Shown: positions 43,341-52,332 of the stretch, piece after piece
Layout of the letters: each line of letters begins with the position of its first letter
How positions within the stretch are numbered: position 1 is the first letter of the stretch
DNA from: Vibrio sp. STUT-A11
Lineage (GTDB): Bacteria > Pseudomonadota > Gammaproteobacteria > Enterobacterales > Vibrionaceae
Length of the DNA: 64,000 nucleotides
Assembly (NCBI RefSeq): GCF_026000435.1
Contig: NZ_AP026764.1
Span: forward strand, 1,364,001 to 1,428,000
Direction of reading: 5' to 3'
The notes under the pieces: model-generated
What the model saw: only the letters and a program-made list of their open reading frames with translations
Database searches by the model: none
Told to the model about the DNA's origin: nothing
Position numbers and translations under genes: made by a program

Positions 43341-43715
43341 ATGAGCGATATTTTACTCGGTAAACTTGCTACTGAATTTAAAACCGTTAAAGCGATGGTG
43401 GAGGTATATTGTCAGGCTCATCACGGTTCTAAAGATGCTCTTTGCCTTGAATGCCGTGAGTTGTTGGATTACGCAGAAATGCGTCTTGATCGTTGTCCTT
43501 ATGGCGAGAATAAGCCGACCTGCAACAAATGCCCAATCCACTGCTACAAACCAGAGCCGAAAGAGCAAATGCGTTTGATAATGCGCTATTCGGGCCCAAG
43601 GATGCTGCTGAAACACCCTGTTTTAGCGATCAGACATTTGCTTCACGAAAAGCGAGACGTTCCAGACAAACCTGCTGAAAATGCATCGAATCGTTACAAG
43701 CGACGGAGTAAATAA
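43341..43715 (+). CDS. YgbA-like 'nitrous oxide-stimulated promoter' family protein
   Basis: 124 residues from ATG 43341 (a TTG at 43329 is in frame). Cysteine-rich centre: CQAHHG, LCLECRELLDYA, RCPYGENKPTCNKCPIHCYKP. This matches the YgbA family, whose E. coli member is repressed by the nitric oxide sensor NsrR and supports growth during nitrosative stress. The cysteines probably bind a metal or iron-sulfur cluster. It is separate from, but thematically linked to, the nitrite genes 5 kb upstream. Confidence 0.82.
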   Translation: MSDILLGKLATEFKTVKAMVEVYCQAHHGSKDALCLECRELLDYAEMRLDRCPYGENKPTCNKCPIHCYKPEPKEQMRLIMRYSGPRMLLKHPVLAIRHLLHEKRDVPDKPAENASNRYKRRSK

Positions 43716-43718
43716 AAA

Positions 43719-43745
43719 ACGAGAGCGAATTGCTCTCGTTTTTTA
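43719..43745. terminator. Bidirectional terminator
   Basis: ACGAGAGC/GCTCTCGT (43719-43726 with 43732-43739) has As before and Ts after, serving the convergent YgbA-like and MFS genes. Confidence 0.8.
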
Positions 43746-43769
43746 TATTCAGATTTTAGCAATAAATGA

Positions 43770-44930
43770 TCAGAGGCCAGCTGCCATTTGGCGTTTTGTT
43801 TTAGTCGCTGCCAGCAACATGTATAGGCATGTCGCGACCAAAGCGGCAAATAGGTAACCTAACAACCCATGTACCTGTCCCATGAAGCTATCTGCGACAA
43901 CAGGGCCTGCAACAGAACCAACACTGTAGCTAAACAGCATCACTTGAGTTGCGGAAACAATAAAACGGTCTTCAAGTCCTTCACAACCCAGGTTAATCGC
44001 AATTGGATAGAGCGCGAAAGTTGCAGCTCCTAGCAGGAAGAGCGCTGCGGCTAGCACTTCGGTTGATGAAGAAATAAATGTCAGACCGATCGAGAACATC
44101 CCAATCAGGCAGAAAAACGCCATTAAAATAATGCGGCTCATGAACTTGTTCAACATCGTTACCAGTGGTTGTATTGCCATACCACCTAAAATAACCAATG
44201 CCATCAATGTTCCTACTTGCTGATGGCTGATATCACGATTAACAAGCTCAAGAGGCATCAGGCCGTATATTGCACCAAGCGTTAATCCAGAAACAATGCA
44301 TCCGATGATGGCTGCATGATTGAGTTTTGTAATCTGCTTGAATGATAACGCGGTTGATTCATGGCTATTGGGTTGCTCACAATCAATGAATTTAAGTACC
44401 AGTATTGCCATTAAGATTAACGTTGTGATCGCGATGAACGGTACACCGCCGCTCACGCCGAGTACGCCAATACCGAATTGACCCAACGCTGAACCACCAT
44501 AAAGTGATAGCATGTACAAGCTCAGACGCTTTGCACGTGAGGTTTCGTCACCAGACATTAGCCATGACTCAACAATCACAAAAACGCCGGCAACAGCGAT
44601 GCCCGCGATAAAACGCGCAACTAGCCATACAAAGCCGTTTGCAAATACAGGCATTGCAACAATCGTTAGCGAGAAAGCCATCAAGCAAGCAATAAATGCG
44701 TTTCTGTGCCCAACGGAACGTACGATACGTTCAAAAAAGATAGCACCCGTTAATAAACCGCCATAAAACACGCTTGCCAACCAACTCGCGTAGTCGGCCG
44801 AAATGTTGTGCTCAGTAAGCATTAAAGGTATCAAACTCATTAAATAGCCAGAAGCCACCGCATAAAGAGACAATGCGATGACAGGAACAGTGATTCGTGG
44901 TGATGTTGGAAGGAAAGCTTGGTTTTCCAC
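43770..44930 (-). CDS. MFS transporter (YcaD-like)
   Basis: 386 residues, about 12 transmembrane helices. The loop between helices 2 and 3 (ERIVRSVGHRNAF) and the GGLLTGAIFFERI region fit the YcaD-type MFS subgroup. Substrate unknown; may be an exporter. The gene stands alone between a convergent YgbA-like gene and trxC. Confidence 0.8.
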   Translation of the reverse strand: MENQAFLPTSPRITVPVIALSLYAVASGYLMSLIPLMLTEHNISADYASWLASVFYGGLLTGAIFFERIVRSVGHRNAFIACLMAFSLTIVAMPVFANGFVWLVARFIAGIAVAGVFVIVESWLMSGDETSRAKRLSLYMLSLYGGSALGQFGIGVLGVSGGVPFIAITTLILMAILVLKFIDCEQPNSHESTALSFKQITKLNHAAIIGCIVSGLTLGAIYGLMPLELVNRDISHQQVGTLMALVILGGMAIQPLVTMLNKFMSRIILMAFFCLIGMFSIGLTFISSSTEVLAAALFLLGAATFALYPIAINLGCEGLEDRFIVSATQVMLFSYSVGSVAGPVVADSFMGQVHGLLGYLFAALVATCLYMLLAATKTKRQMAAGL

Positions 44931-45072
44931 TGTTTTGCGCCTATTAGTTTAAGTTTTTCGAGGAGTTATTGGGCGCGAATATGAAGCTAATTATTGGTCA
45001 AGTAAAATGATTAATTTAAGTCGTATCGACAAATATTCTTTATCAAAAAGAGGTGGGATTTTGCGGAATAAA

Positions 45073-45099
45073 AAGCCAGCTAAAAGAGGCAGCTGGCTT
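45073..45099 (-). terminator. Terminator after trxC
   Basis: A perfect 9-bp stem (45073-45081 with 45091-45099) with a T-rich tail on the minus strand. Confidence 0.75.
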
Positions 45100-45105
45100 G
45101 ATAGG

Positions 45106-45540
45106 TCACTTAGTAACAGCTTGATTCAGCCACTGTTCGAACTGGGATTTAGGCAGCGCTCCGTTGATCATGTCAACACGCTGTCCATTTTTGAAAACCA
45201 TGATAGTTGGGATGCTACGAATGCCAAATTGAGCCGCAAGTTGTTGTTGCGCTTCGGTATCAATCTTAACAAAACGAACTGTTCCCGCTTTTTCCTCTGC
45301 GACATCTGAGAAAACAGGGGCAAAGCCGACACATGGGTTACACCAAGGTGCCCAAAAATCAACGACTACCGGGGTAGTGCTTTGTAATAGCGCGGAAAAG
45401 TTCTCCACGGTGCCTTCTATCGGCGCGCCATCTAACAGAGGGTTTTTACATTTACCACACGTAGCATTGTCTGCAACGCGTTCGTTAGGTACACGATTTA
45501 AACCGCCACATGACGGACAGCGAGTTTTAAACGATGACAT
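45106..45540 (-). CDS. trxC: Thioredoxin 2 (TrxC) with WCNPC active site
   Basis: 144 residues from the ATG at 45540 (MSSFKTRCPSCGG); the frame to 45594 is too long at the N-terminus. The N-terminal zinc ribbon has C8, C11, C28 and C31, as in E. coli TrxC. The thioredoxin fold follows with active site W-C67-N-P-C70, where most thioredoxins have WCGPC. It reduces disulfides in the cytosol, and E. coli trxC belongs to the OxyR regulon. The Gly-to-Asn change between the cysteines could alter redox potential. Confidence 0.93.
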   Translation of the reverse strand: MSSFKTRCPSCGGLNRVPNERVADNATCGKCKNPLLDGAPIEGTVENFSALLQSTTPVVVDFWAPWCNPCVGFAPVFSDVAEEKAGTVRFVKIDTEAQQQLAAQFGIRSIPTIMVFKNGQRVDMINGALPKSQFEQWLNQAVTK

Positions 45541-45707
45541 GACTTCTTCCTTTATGACAACTTTGTGAAAACTTGACTTATCAGTCAGCTCCATAAAGCG
45601 TATAATTTCTTCTTTACTTTGGACTTGCTGCTAACTGGCAAGTTCTTATTTGAACCTATCTAGGTTCTAAGAAACTTAATTAAATTACAACAATAAATAG
45701 GTCTGTG

Positions 45708-46802
45708 ATGTCAAATTACTATGCTGAAATTACAGGTTGGGGAAAATGTGTACCACCAACTGTACTTTCTAATGATGATCTTAGTACATTCCTTGATACC
45801 TCTGATGAGTGGATTCGCTCTCGCACTGGCATCGAAAACCGCCGCATTAGTCACGTAAACACCTCTGATATGGCAACTGTCGCCGCAAAGCACGCTTTAG
45901 CTCGTGCTGGTGTCGATGCGAGTGAAGTTGACTTGATCATTGTCGCGACGTGCTCCCCTGATTCCCTAATCCCCAATATCGCATCCAAGATTCAGCAAAA
46001 CCTCGATATTCGTTCTGCGGCTGCTTTTGATCTAAATGCGGCTTGTACCGGTTTTGTTTATGGTCTAGAAACTGGAACGCGTTTGATTCAGTCGGGAAAT
46101 TACCGTCACGCCATTATTATCGGCGCTGAAAGGTTGTCTTTTTTCATCGATTGGGCAATGCGTGATACGGCTGTCTTGTTTGGTGATGGAGCAGGTGCTG
46201 TTGTTTTATCTCGAACTGAGAAAGAGACTGGTCTACTGCAATCTAAAATCGGTTGTGATGCAAAAGGACGTGACATACTCGCGGTGCCTGAGTTTGGTTC
46301 TTGCATGGACCGCTTTGCAGAAGATAACGGTTTCTGGGATTTCAACTTTGTTGGCCAAGAGATCTTTAAACGTGCAGTGAAGGGCATGGGCTTAGCAGCG
46401 AAGAATGTACTTAAAGAGTCCGAGCTTACAACAGAACAAATTGATGTTGTAATCCCGCATCAAGCGAATATTCGAATCATCCAGACCTTGTGTGACCTTT
46501 CAGGTATTCCACAAGAAAAAGCATTTGTGAATATTCATAAATATGGCAACACGTCAGCAGCTACGGTGCCAATCGCATTATGTGAAGCGTTAGAACAAGG
46601 CCGAGTCAAGCCTGGTGATAACCTGCTGCTTGCTGCTTTCGGCGCAGGTTTAACCTGGGGAGCGGCAGTCCTTAAATGGGGTGACCGTGTAACGCCAATT
46701 GCTGAAAGTGACGCAACGTTACCCGAGTGCGATAAGTCAGCACTAGAATTACTAGAACGTGCAATCCGACTCTGTAACGAACGTCGCCATAACGAAGCAT
46801 AA
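45708..46802 (+). CDS. Beta-ketoacyl-ACP synthase III family protein (FabH-like)
   Basis: 364 residues from ATG 45708 (GTG 45705 is one codon earlier). Thiolase fold with the FabH catalytic triad: Cys in DLNAACTGFVYG, His in VIPHQANIRI and Asn in HKYGNTSAA. It condenses an acyl-CoA with malonyl-ACP. It is longer than housekeeping FabH (about 317), with a C-terminal extension of roughly 35 residues ending in ERAIRLCNERR. It is not next to other fab genes, so it is likely a second, specialised KAS III. Confidence 0.88.
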   Translation: MSNYYAEITGWGKCVPPTVLSNDDLSTFLDTSDEWIRSRTGIENRRISHVNTSDMATVAAKHALARAGVDASEVDLIIVATCSPDSLIPNIASKIQQNLDIRSAAAFDLNAACTGFVYGLETGTRLIQSGNYRHAIIIGAERLSFFIDWAMRDTAVLFGDGAGAVVLSRTEKETGLLQSKIGCDAKGRDILAVPEFGSCMDRFAEDNGFWDFNFVGQEIFKRAVKGMGLAAKNVLKESELTTEQIDVVIPHQANIRIIQTLCDLSGIPQEKAFVNIHKYGNTSAATVPIALCEALEQGRVKPGDNLLLAAFGAGLTWGAAVLKWGDRVTPIAESDATLPECDKSALELLERAIRLCNERRHNEA

Positions 46803-46869
46803 CTGATCGTTATCATTGTTCAAGGGAGCAAATCTGCTCCCTTCCATTGTCCATTTTTATGTTCCTCAA

Positions 46870-48195
46870 CTAGGACATAAAGCCAAGATTTGAGTCGGTA
46901 AAGTTACGGATATTAGGAAAAACGTATTCCAGTGCGGTGTTGTCGCTGACGCCCATCCATTGCGCGAGTGTTGCGCTGACCTGATCTGCGGCTATTTTTG
47001 GAATAAGCCTGCCTCTCGAGTAGTCGTCTTGACCACCCAGAACCAACTCGGGCCACGTACCGATAGGTTGGTTACTGTTGACCGCGCCACCTAACAACAG
47101 TTGGTGCCCACCCCAACCATGGTCTGTGCCATTGCCATTGCTTGTCATTCGACGACCAAACTCCGACATCGTAAAAGAGGTGACATTTTTGCTCATCCCC
47201 AGCTTATCTAGCGACTGATACATGGCGAATAAATTGGTGGCTAAGTCTTCTAAGAGCACTGGGTGTCTTGCGAGTTGAGAATCGTGAAGGTCATACCCAT
47301 TGTGGTTTACAAAGAATATTTGACGCTTTTGGTTCAGATCATTCTGACTGGCAATCAGCTTAAATACCGTTTGCATCTGTTTGCCAAGTTCTGATGATGT
47401 GAAGAGTGGAGAGTCCTCTATTTGGTTCAGCTGGTCAGTGAGTACCTGACTCATCTTCATCGATTCGTCAATCATCAAATGAAAGTGTGTACTAAAGGGA
47501 TTATTTGTACTTTGAGACAGTAATCGACCGTAAATCCCTTTATAGACAAGATTGTCTAATGCGGACAGTTTTATGGCGCGATCCTTTTTTAATACAGTCT
47601 GTCGATGCTCCATTGCCCTCAACCAGAGCGATTCTCCATGAACACTATAAAGGGGAGTGATTTCAGTGTTTGAATTTAACACATCCAATATTCGCCCAGC
47701 CCAGCCCAAATTACGTGATGCTTCCATTCCTCCTCGTAACCATGACTCCGTTTGAGAGTTGTGAGAGAAAAGCTGCTCAGGCAAGGGTAACTCGCCAGAT
47801 TCAATAGCTTGTTTGGTTAGAGGTTGATTGAGAATGCCGCTATTGACAGCAATATTGGCGTCGCCACGTTCAAAAAGTGAAGAAAGAATGCCAAGTTGAG
47901 GATGCAAACCTAGTGGAACCTTTCTACCATTTGCATCCAATACACTCAGTCCGGTCGGGACTATTTCGTCTTTGGCGACGGAAAGAGCGCTTCTTACTTC
48001 TGCATATTGCTTATAGTGGAAGTCTGATAATGGCAGGATCGTATTAATAGCATCGTTTCCGCCCATTAAGTAAACACAAATAAGCGCGCGGAAGTCGTTG
48101 GTTGGCGAAGCAAGTGAATAGGCTGGCAATCCCATCGATGCAACAGCGCCAAGCGAGGCTGTGCTTTTTATAAAGTGACGTCGTGAATGATCCAT
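46870..48195 (-). CDS. DUF1501 family Tat-exported protein
   Basis: 441 residues. The N-terminus SRRHFIKSTASLGAVASMG is a twin-arginine export signal. The body carries DUF1501 marks (ICVYLMGGNDAINTILPL, TMSEFGRRMTSNGNGTDHGWGGHQLLLGG), which belong to the alkaline phosphatase/sulfatase-like fold. It follows the DUF1800 gene by 9 bases, so the two are made together. The pair occurs widely in bacteria and its function is unknown. Confidence 0.85.
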   Translation of the reverse strand: MDHSRRHFIKSTASLGAVASMGLPAYSLASPTNDFRALICVYLMGGNDAINTILPLSDFHYKQYAEVRSALSVAKDEIVPTGLSVLDANGRKVPLGLHPQLGILSSLFERGDANIAVNSGILNQPLTKQAIESGELPLPEQLFSHNSQTESWLRGGMEASRNLGWAGRILDVLNSNTEITPLYSVHGESLWLRAMEHRQTVLKKDRAIKLSALDNLVYKGIYGRLLSQSTNNPFSTHFHLMIDESMKMSQVLTDQLNQIEDSPLFTSSELGKQMQTVFKLIASQNDLNQKRQIFFVNHNGYDLHDSQLARHPVLLEDLATNLFAMYQSLDKLGMSKNVTSFTMSEFGRRMTSNGNGTDHGWGGHQLLLGGAVNSNQPIGTWPELVLGGQDDYSRGRLIPKIAADQVSATLAQWMGVSDNTALEYVFPNIRNFTDSNLGFMS

Positions 48196-48204
48196 CTTTC
48201 ACTC

Positions 48205-49767
48205 CTAGAATTGAAGATAAAATTCCTCACCAGAAATAGCGGTGAAGATAACGATTGAGAGTTTGGCTTTGGGGGTATATTCGGATTGATAATCATCCAG
48301 TACGTTCAGCATGAGGGCTTTTAGTTTGGTAGACGCAGTGCCAGCAAAAAATCGCACGTTAATCTGTTCGACAAGTGCATGATGGTCGTCAAGTAGGGCA
48401 TAAAGTCCATTTAGGTTAAGGTTGTAAGTGCTATCCCCGCCATTTCGAATATCGTTGAGCATAAAGTTAACGATATCGGTATAGGCGGACCAATTAAGCA
48501 ACTGGTATTCAGGTGACACCATCGAAGACTGCATAAATTCATTCGATGGTTGGTAATCAGGAGAGTAGAAGTTAAATACAGAAGGCGCGCGCAGTGGTCC
48601 TTGGTTTGCGATATTCATAACGGTCGTTGCACCATCATATCGAGTTCCATTTAAGGTAAAGCCCGCCGCCCGGTGAAAGTTGGTCAAAACTAAAATGGGT
48701 TCTTTCACTTTTTCGGCTTGATGCTCTGATTTTAACCTTGCTTCTTTATCGAATAGTATCGCTGTAATCACTGCGCTTAGGTCGCCTTTAATACCTTTGC
48801 CATTATCATTAAAAACGGTTGAAACACGGGCTATATACTCAGGACTAGGATTGGAAGTGACCAGGCGCTGGATTAACCGTTTTGATATAAATGGAGCGAT
48901 ATTGGGATGGGACATTAAAATATCGATAACTTGGGACAGTTCCTCCTCACCAGTAAGCCCCGCAGGAATGATCGTATTCAGGACCGTTTTTTCACTAGAG
49001 TCGTGCAGACTATTTACGACTCGCATAGGCTTCACAAACTCAACATCGCTACTTTTCCATCCAGTAAATGCGCGTGCCAACTCTTGCACGTCGTTTTGTG
49101 TGTAGGTCGGAACAAGTTTACCTGTATTGTTATCAACGACTGCGCTGCCATCAAGATTAAGTTGGTAAAGACCGATTGTGAATAGTTGCATTAGCTCTCT
49201 GGCAAAGTTTTCATCTGGTAGCGCACCAGTAGCAGGGTTCTCCTTGGCACTTCCCATCATTGATAGATAGTTGCCCATCACGGGGTGTGTCGCGATTTCG
49301 TATAACAGATCCCGATAATTACCAAATGCATGCTTTACCAGTACATCGTAATAGTTCGCCAAGCCAGTGGGTTTGCTGGGCAGGACGCCTCCATAGCGTG
49401 AAACCACCAGAATCTGACTGAGTGCAAAGGCCATTCGTTGTCTGAGTTGATCATCCGAAGTGATGACGATCTGGTACCAGGCGTTTTCACGATTGGCTTG
49501 CGCGCCTTTCGAAAACGGCGTGTTATACAGAGGTTGGTGAAAAGTCGGAGGTAGAAGCATCTGCTGCTTGACCCAGTTTTCCATACCCTGTTTTTCGACG
49601 GTTACCATGAGTGTCGGCGTTGGGCCAAAAGTCGTTTGATAAAGAATACGAGCAATATCGTCCGATGTTTCACTGTCTGCATAAATAGGTTGTATCGAAC
49701 CAATGAGTGTCACGAGCAACCCCAATAACCAATAAGAAATACCATTCTTGTTCTGACGTATCATCAA
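48205..49767 (-). CDS. DUF1800 family protein
   Basis: 520 residues with a signal peptide (about 1-30, ending IYADS). Typical DUF1800 features: ARILYQTTFGPTP at the start, WYQIVITSDDQLRQRMAFALSQILVVS, ATGALPDENFARELMQLFTIGLYQLN, and LNWSAYTDIVNFML. The motif LPDENFARELMQLFTIGL is the family hallmark. Co-transcribed with a DUF1501 gene. Probably periplasmic or extracellular; function unknown. The 250 bases between this gene and HMG-CoA reductase contain a perfect 11-bp inverted repeat (49900-49910 with 49922-49932). Confidence 0.85.
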   Translation of the reverse strand: MMIRQNKNGISYWLLGLLVTLIGSIQPIYADSETSDDIARILYQTTFGPTPTLMVTVEKQGMENWVKQQMLLPPTFHQPLYNTPFSKGAQANRENAWYQIVITSDDQLRQRMAFALSQILVVSRYGGVLPSKPTGLANYYDVLVKHAFGNYRDLLYEIATHPVMGNYLSMMGSAKENPATGALPDENFARELMQLFTIGLYQLNLDGSAVVDNNTGKLVPTYTQNDVQELARAFTGWKSSDVEFVKPMRVVNSLHDSSEKTVLNTIIPAGLTGEEELSQVIDILMSHPNIAPFISKRLIQRLVTSNPSPEYIARVSTVFNDNGKGIKGDLSAVITAILFDKEARLKSEHQAEKVKEPILVLTNFHRAAGFTLNGTRYDGATTVMNIANQGPLRAPSVFNFYSPDYQPSNEFMQSSMVSPEYQLLNWSAYTDIVNFMLNDIRNGGDSTYNLNLNGLYALLDDHHALVEQINVRFFAGTASTKLKALMLNVLDDYQSEYTPKAKLSIVIFTAISGEEFYLQF

Positions 49768-50016
49768 TGACTCGCTTATCTAAGAAAGAGTGTAAATCAA
49801 TTCACTTAGTGAGCGAGTATAGAGGTCGAAATTCGCCTGTAAAAAGTGTTCCGGATGAAATTAGTACTATTTTAGGTCATTGAGGATGAGTAAGTGACGG
49901 GTACTCGTTGCTTGGGAAGACCAACGAGTACCTGAATTAAATAGAGAGGGGTAATTTTCTTCTGTGGGAGAGTTAATATCAGATAAAGCAGATCTGCCTT
50001 CTTTGGCTAAATGGTG

Positions 50017-51279
50017 TCATTTTCGTGCTAATTTGTGGTGGGCACGGGAAAAGTGGTCCGCACAAAATGCGCCGACAATAGAAAGTTCTCCTGCTAGGCA
50101 TAGTGCAGCAGTGACTTCGGCAAGAGCTTTGGCTTTGCCACTTCCGTGCAAGCCGAGAATATCCAGACAAGCTTTTTGTGTAGGAAGCCCTGTGCCACCA
50201 CCAACAGTGCCCACCATAATATTCGGTAGAGTAACGCTAGCGTATAGATTACCTTTTGAATCAACCTCCATTCGGGTAATACCTATCGCGGATTCAGCGA
50301 CGCAAGCTGCATCCTGACCGCATGCAATATAAAGTGCAGCGAGTGCGTTAGCGTAATGGGCATTGACGCCGATAGTGCCACTCAATAAACCACCCACGGT
50401 GCTCATATGGGTAAACTGAGCCATTGATTCTGGCGTTGTATGCAGGTACTTCTTGACTAATTCTGCAGAAATCGTGACTTCGGCTGAAACTTTTTTGCCA
50501 CGCACAGACCGCAGAGTATGCGCGTTTGGCTTTTTATCACCCGAGAGGTTGCCATCAAGAAAAGCTTGAATCGGCTTAACCGGACTGACCGCTAAAATAT
50601 GATGGAACACTTGGTTAGTCGCTATGGTCACCATATTCTGACCTGAGGCATCACCGGTGACATACTCAAAAACCAAATAGACATGGTTACCTTCTATATT
50701 GATGTTGATGTCTTTGAGTTTTCCGTGAGAGGTAGTCGACTCTGCAATTTGGCAAAAGGTATCAAACTGAGTTGTCACCCAACTTACGAACTGTCCTGCT
50801 TCAGCCAGGTTGTTAAAGCCAAACACCGGCGTACGGCTCACCCCTTCACTAAGTAGGAGTGCACTGGCTCCGCCTGCGGCAGTGATTAGGTTGGCGCCAC
50901 GGTTGTATGAGGCAACGAGAGCCGCTTCGGTGGTTGCTAGTGGAACTAAATAATCATCGTTTGCGTGCAAGCCGTTTACTCGCAATGGGCCAGCAATACC
51001 AACGGGCACATTTACCGTGCCAATGAAATGCTCGATATTGTTGGAATATGACTCACAATGTTCTCGGGTAAAAGGATCGAGAAGAAGGTCTTTATTCGTG
51101 AGCTGTTCCAGGACTGCCCAGCGACGGTTTAAGTGCCCATGCGACAGCTTTGGACTTAAACAAAGGCGCGTCGTTGGCTTGTGGAATTTCGGGTCTAATG
51201 CCGATTGGATTTTACTGCTGGTCTCAATATTCGAAAGAGCGGAGTGTTGGGCGGTATTATCTAGGTTTAACTTCGGCAT
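50017..51279 (-). CDS. Class I-like hydroxymethylglutaryl-CoA reductase
   Basis: 420 residues from the ATG at 51279; an upstream frame to 51378 adds an implausible Cys-rich leader. Catalytic regions are conserved: Glu in ATTEAALVASYNRG, Lys in VRGKKVSAEV, Asp in TGDASGQNM, and a His near the C-terminus (HFSRAHHKL). The NADPH-type motif VGTVGGGTGLPTQ matches class I enzymes (eukaryotes, archaea and a few bacteria including vibrios). It reduces HMG-CoA to mevalonate. No other mevalonate-pathway gene is in the window. Confidence 0.9.
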   Translation of the reverse strand: MPKLNLDNTAQHSALSNIETSSKIQSALDPKFHKPTTRLCLSPKLSHGHLNRRWAVLEQLTNKDLLLDPFTREHCESYSNNIEHFIGTVNVPVGIAGPLRVNGLHANDDYLVPLATTEAALVASYNRGANLITAAGGASALLLSEGVSRTPVFGFNNLAEAGQFVSWVTTQFDTFCQIAESTTSHGKLKDININIEGNHVYLVFEYVTGDASGQNMVTIATNQVFHHILAVSPVKPIQAFLDGNLSGDKKPNAHTLRSVRGKKVSAEVTISAELVKKYLHTTPESMAQFTHMSTVGGLLSGTIGVNAHYANALAALYIACGQDAACVAESAIGITRMEVDSKGNLYASVTLPNIMVGTVGGGTGLPTQKACLDILGLHGSGKAKALAEVTAALCLAGELSIVGAFCADHFSRAHHKLARK

Positions 51280-51454
51280 ACAAACGTTCACTGAAAAATC
51301 GAACCAGAGATTGTAGTGATTACAGCCTTGATTACAACGTTGATTATACGTTTTGCAACAAATACCGCGGATAACCAACGTTTATAAGCGATAGGTTTAA
51401 TATCTTGATAGGGTACTATCACTGAATCAAACCTCCACTGAGTATACTCCTCGA

Positions 51455-52285
51455 TTACGGCGCTGGGCTATAAAGCCTTGGTGCGCCGTGTTTTGGCAAG
51501 TGAATCAGATTAAGGTGATTTCTTCTTGCCCATTCCACGGTTAATGCGGTTGGTGCGGAAAGGCAAACCAGCGTAGGGATGCGCGCACGTACCGCTTTAT
51601 GGATCAACTCTAAACTACAACGGCTCGTCATGATGGCGAAGCCACTTTGTGGTACGATGTGATTATTAGCTATCGCGCCGATGAGTTTATCTAACGCGTT
51701 GTGACGACCAATATCCTCTCGGCATGTCACGATATTTCCCTGTAAATCGGCAAACAGTGCAGCATGAAGAGCGCCGGATTCACGCGCGGCATCTTGATGT
51801 AAAGCGACTTTCTCTCTTAATCCGTCAAAAGCACCAGGACGAGGCGGCAGAGAAGGGGAAAGCGGCTCTAGATCAGGTAAGGCCTGCTCCAACGCTTCAA
51901 CACCACAAATGCCACATCCCGTCGTACCTGCCAGGTTTCTGCGCTGCGTTTTTAACGACCAGAACGCTCGGTTACTGATTTCCACTTCCGCGTAATGCGA
52001 TTCGTTGTCACCGCCGATTTCAATATCTTTAATCTCTTTAAAATCGTTGATGATTCCTGTACTGAGACTGAACCCTTTAACAAAGTCTTCTAAGTGCCCC
52101 GGAGTCACCATCATTACAGCTTGGCTAATCCCGTTATAACTAATTGCCAGCGCCGACTCACTCGCAAGCGAAGTTTGCTGCAAAGGACGGCCATCTTCCA
52201 TTTCACGATAGTTAAACGCGTTTGGCTGAGGCGGGGCCTGATTGAAATCCGACAGTTCAAAGTAAGATTGAGTGGTACATCTCAT
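51455..52285 (-). CDS. fdhD: Formate dehydrogenase accessory sulfurtransferase FdhD
   Basis: 276 residues. Hallmark TTGCGICGVEAL contains the sulfur-carrying cysteines C124 and C127. FdhD receives sulfur from IscS and transfers it to the molybdenum cofactor before insertion into formate dehydrogenase. GAGGTGA precedes the start. It lies 47 bases downstream of a LysR gene on the same strand and close to a divergent FdhF-like molybdoenzyme gene, which is a probable client. Confidence 0.93.
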   Translation of the reverse strand: MRCTTQSYFELSDFNQAPPQPNAFNYREMEDGRPLQQTSLASESALAISYNGISQAVMMVTPGHLEDFVKGFSLSTGIINDFKEIKDIEIGGDNESHYAEVEISNRAFWSLKTQRRNLAGTTGCGICGVEALEQALPDLEPLSPSLPPRPGAFDGLREKVALHQDAARESGALHAALFADLQGNIVTCREDIGRHNALDKLIGAIANNHIVPQSGFAIMTSRCSLELIHKAVRARIPTLVCLSAPTALTVEWARRNHLNLIHLPKHGAPRLYSPAP

Positions 52286-52332
52286 GAAATCACCTCATAC
52301 GCCACGTTCGTTTAGCTCGTGCGCATTATCAA

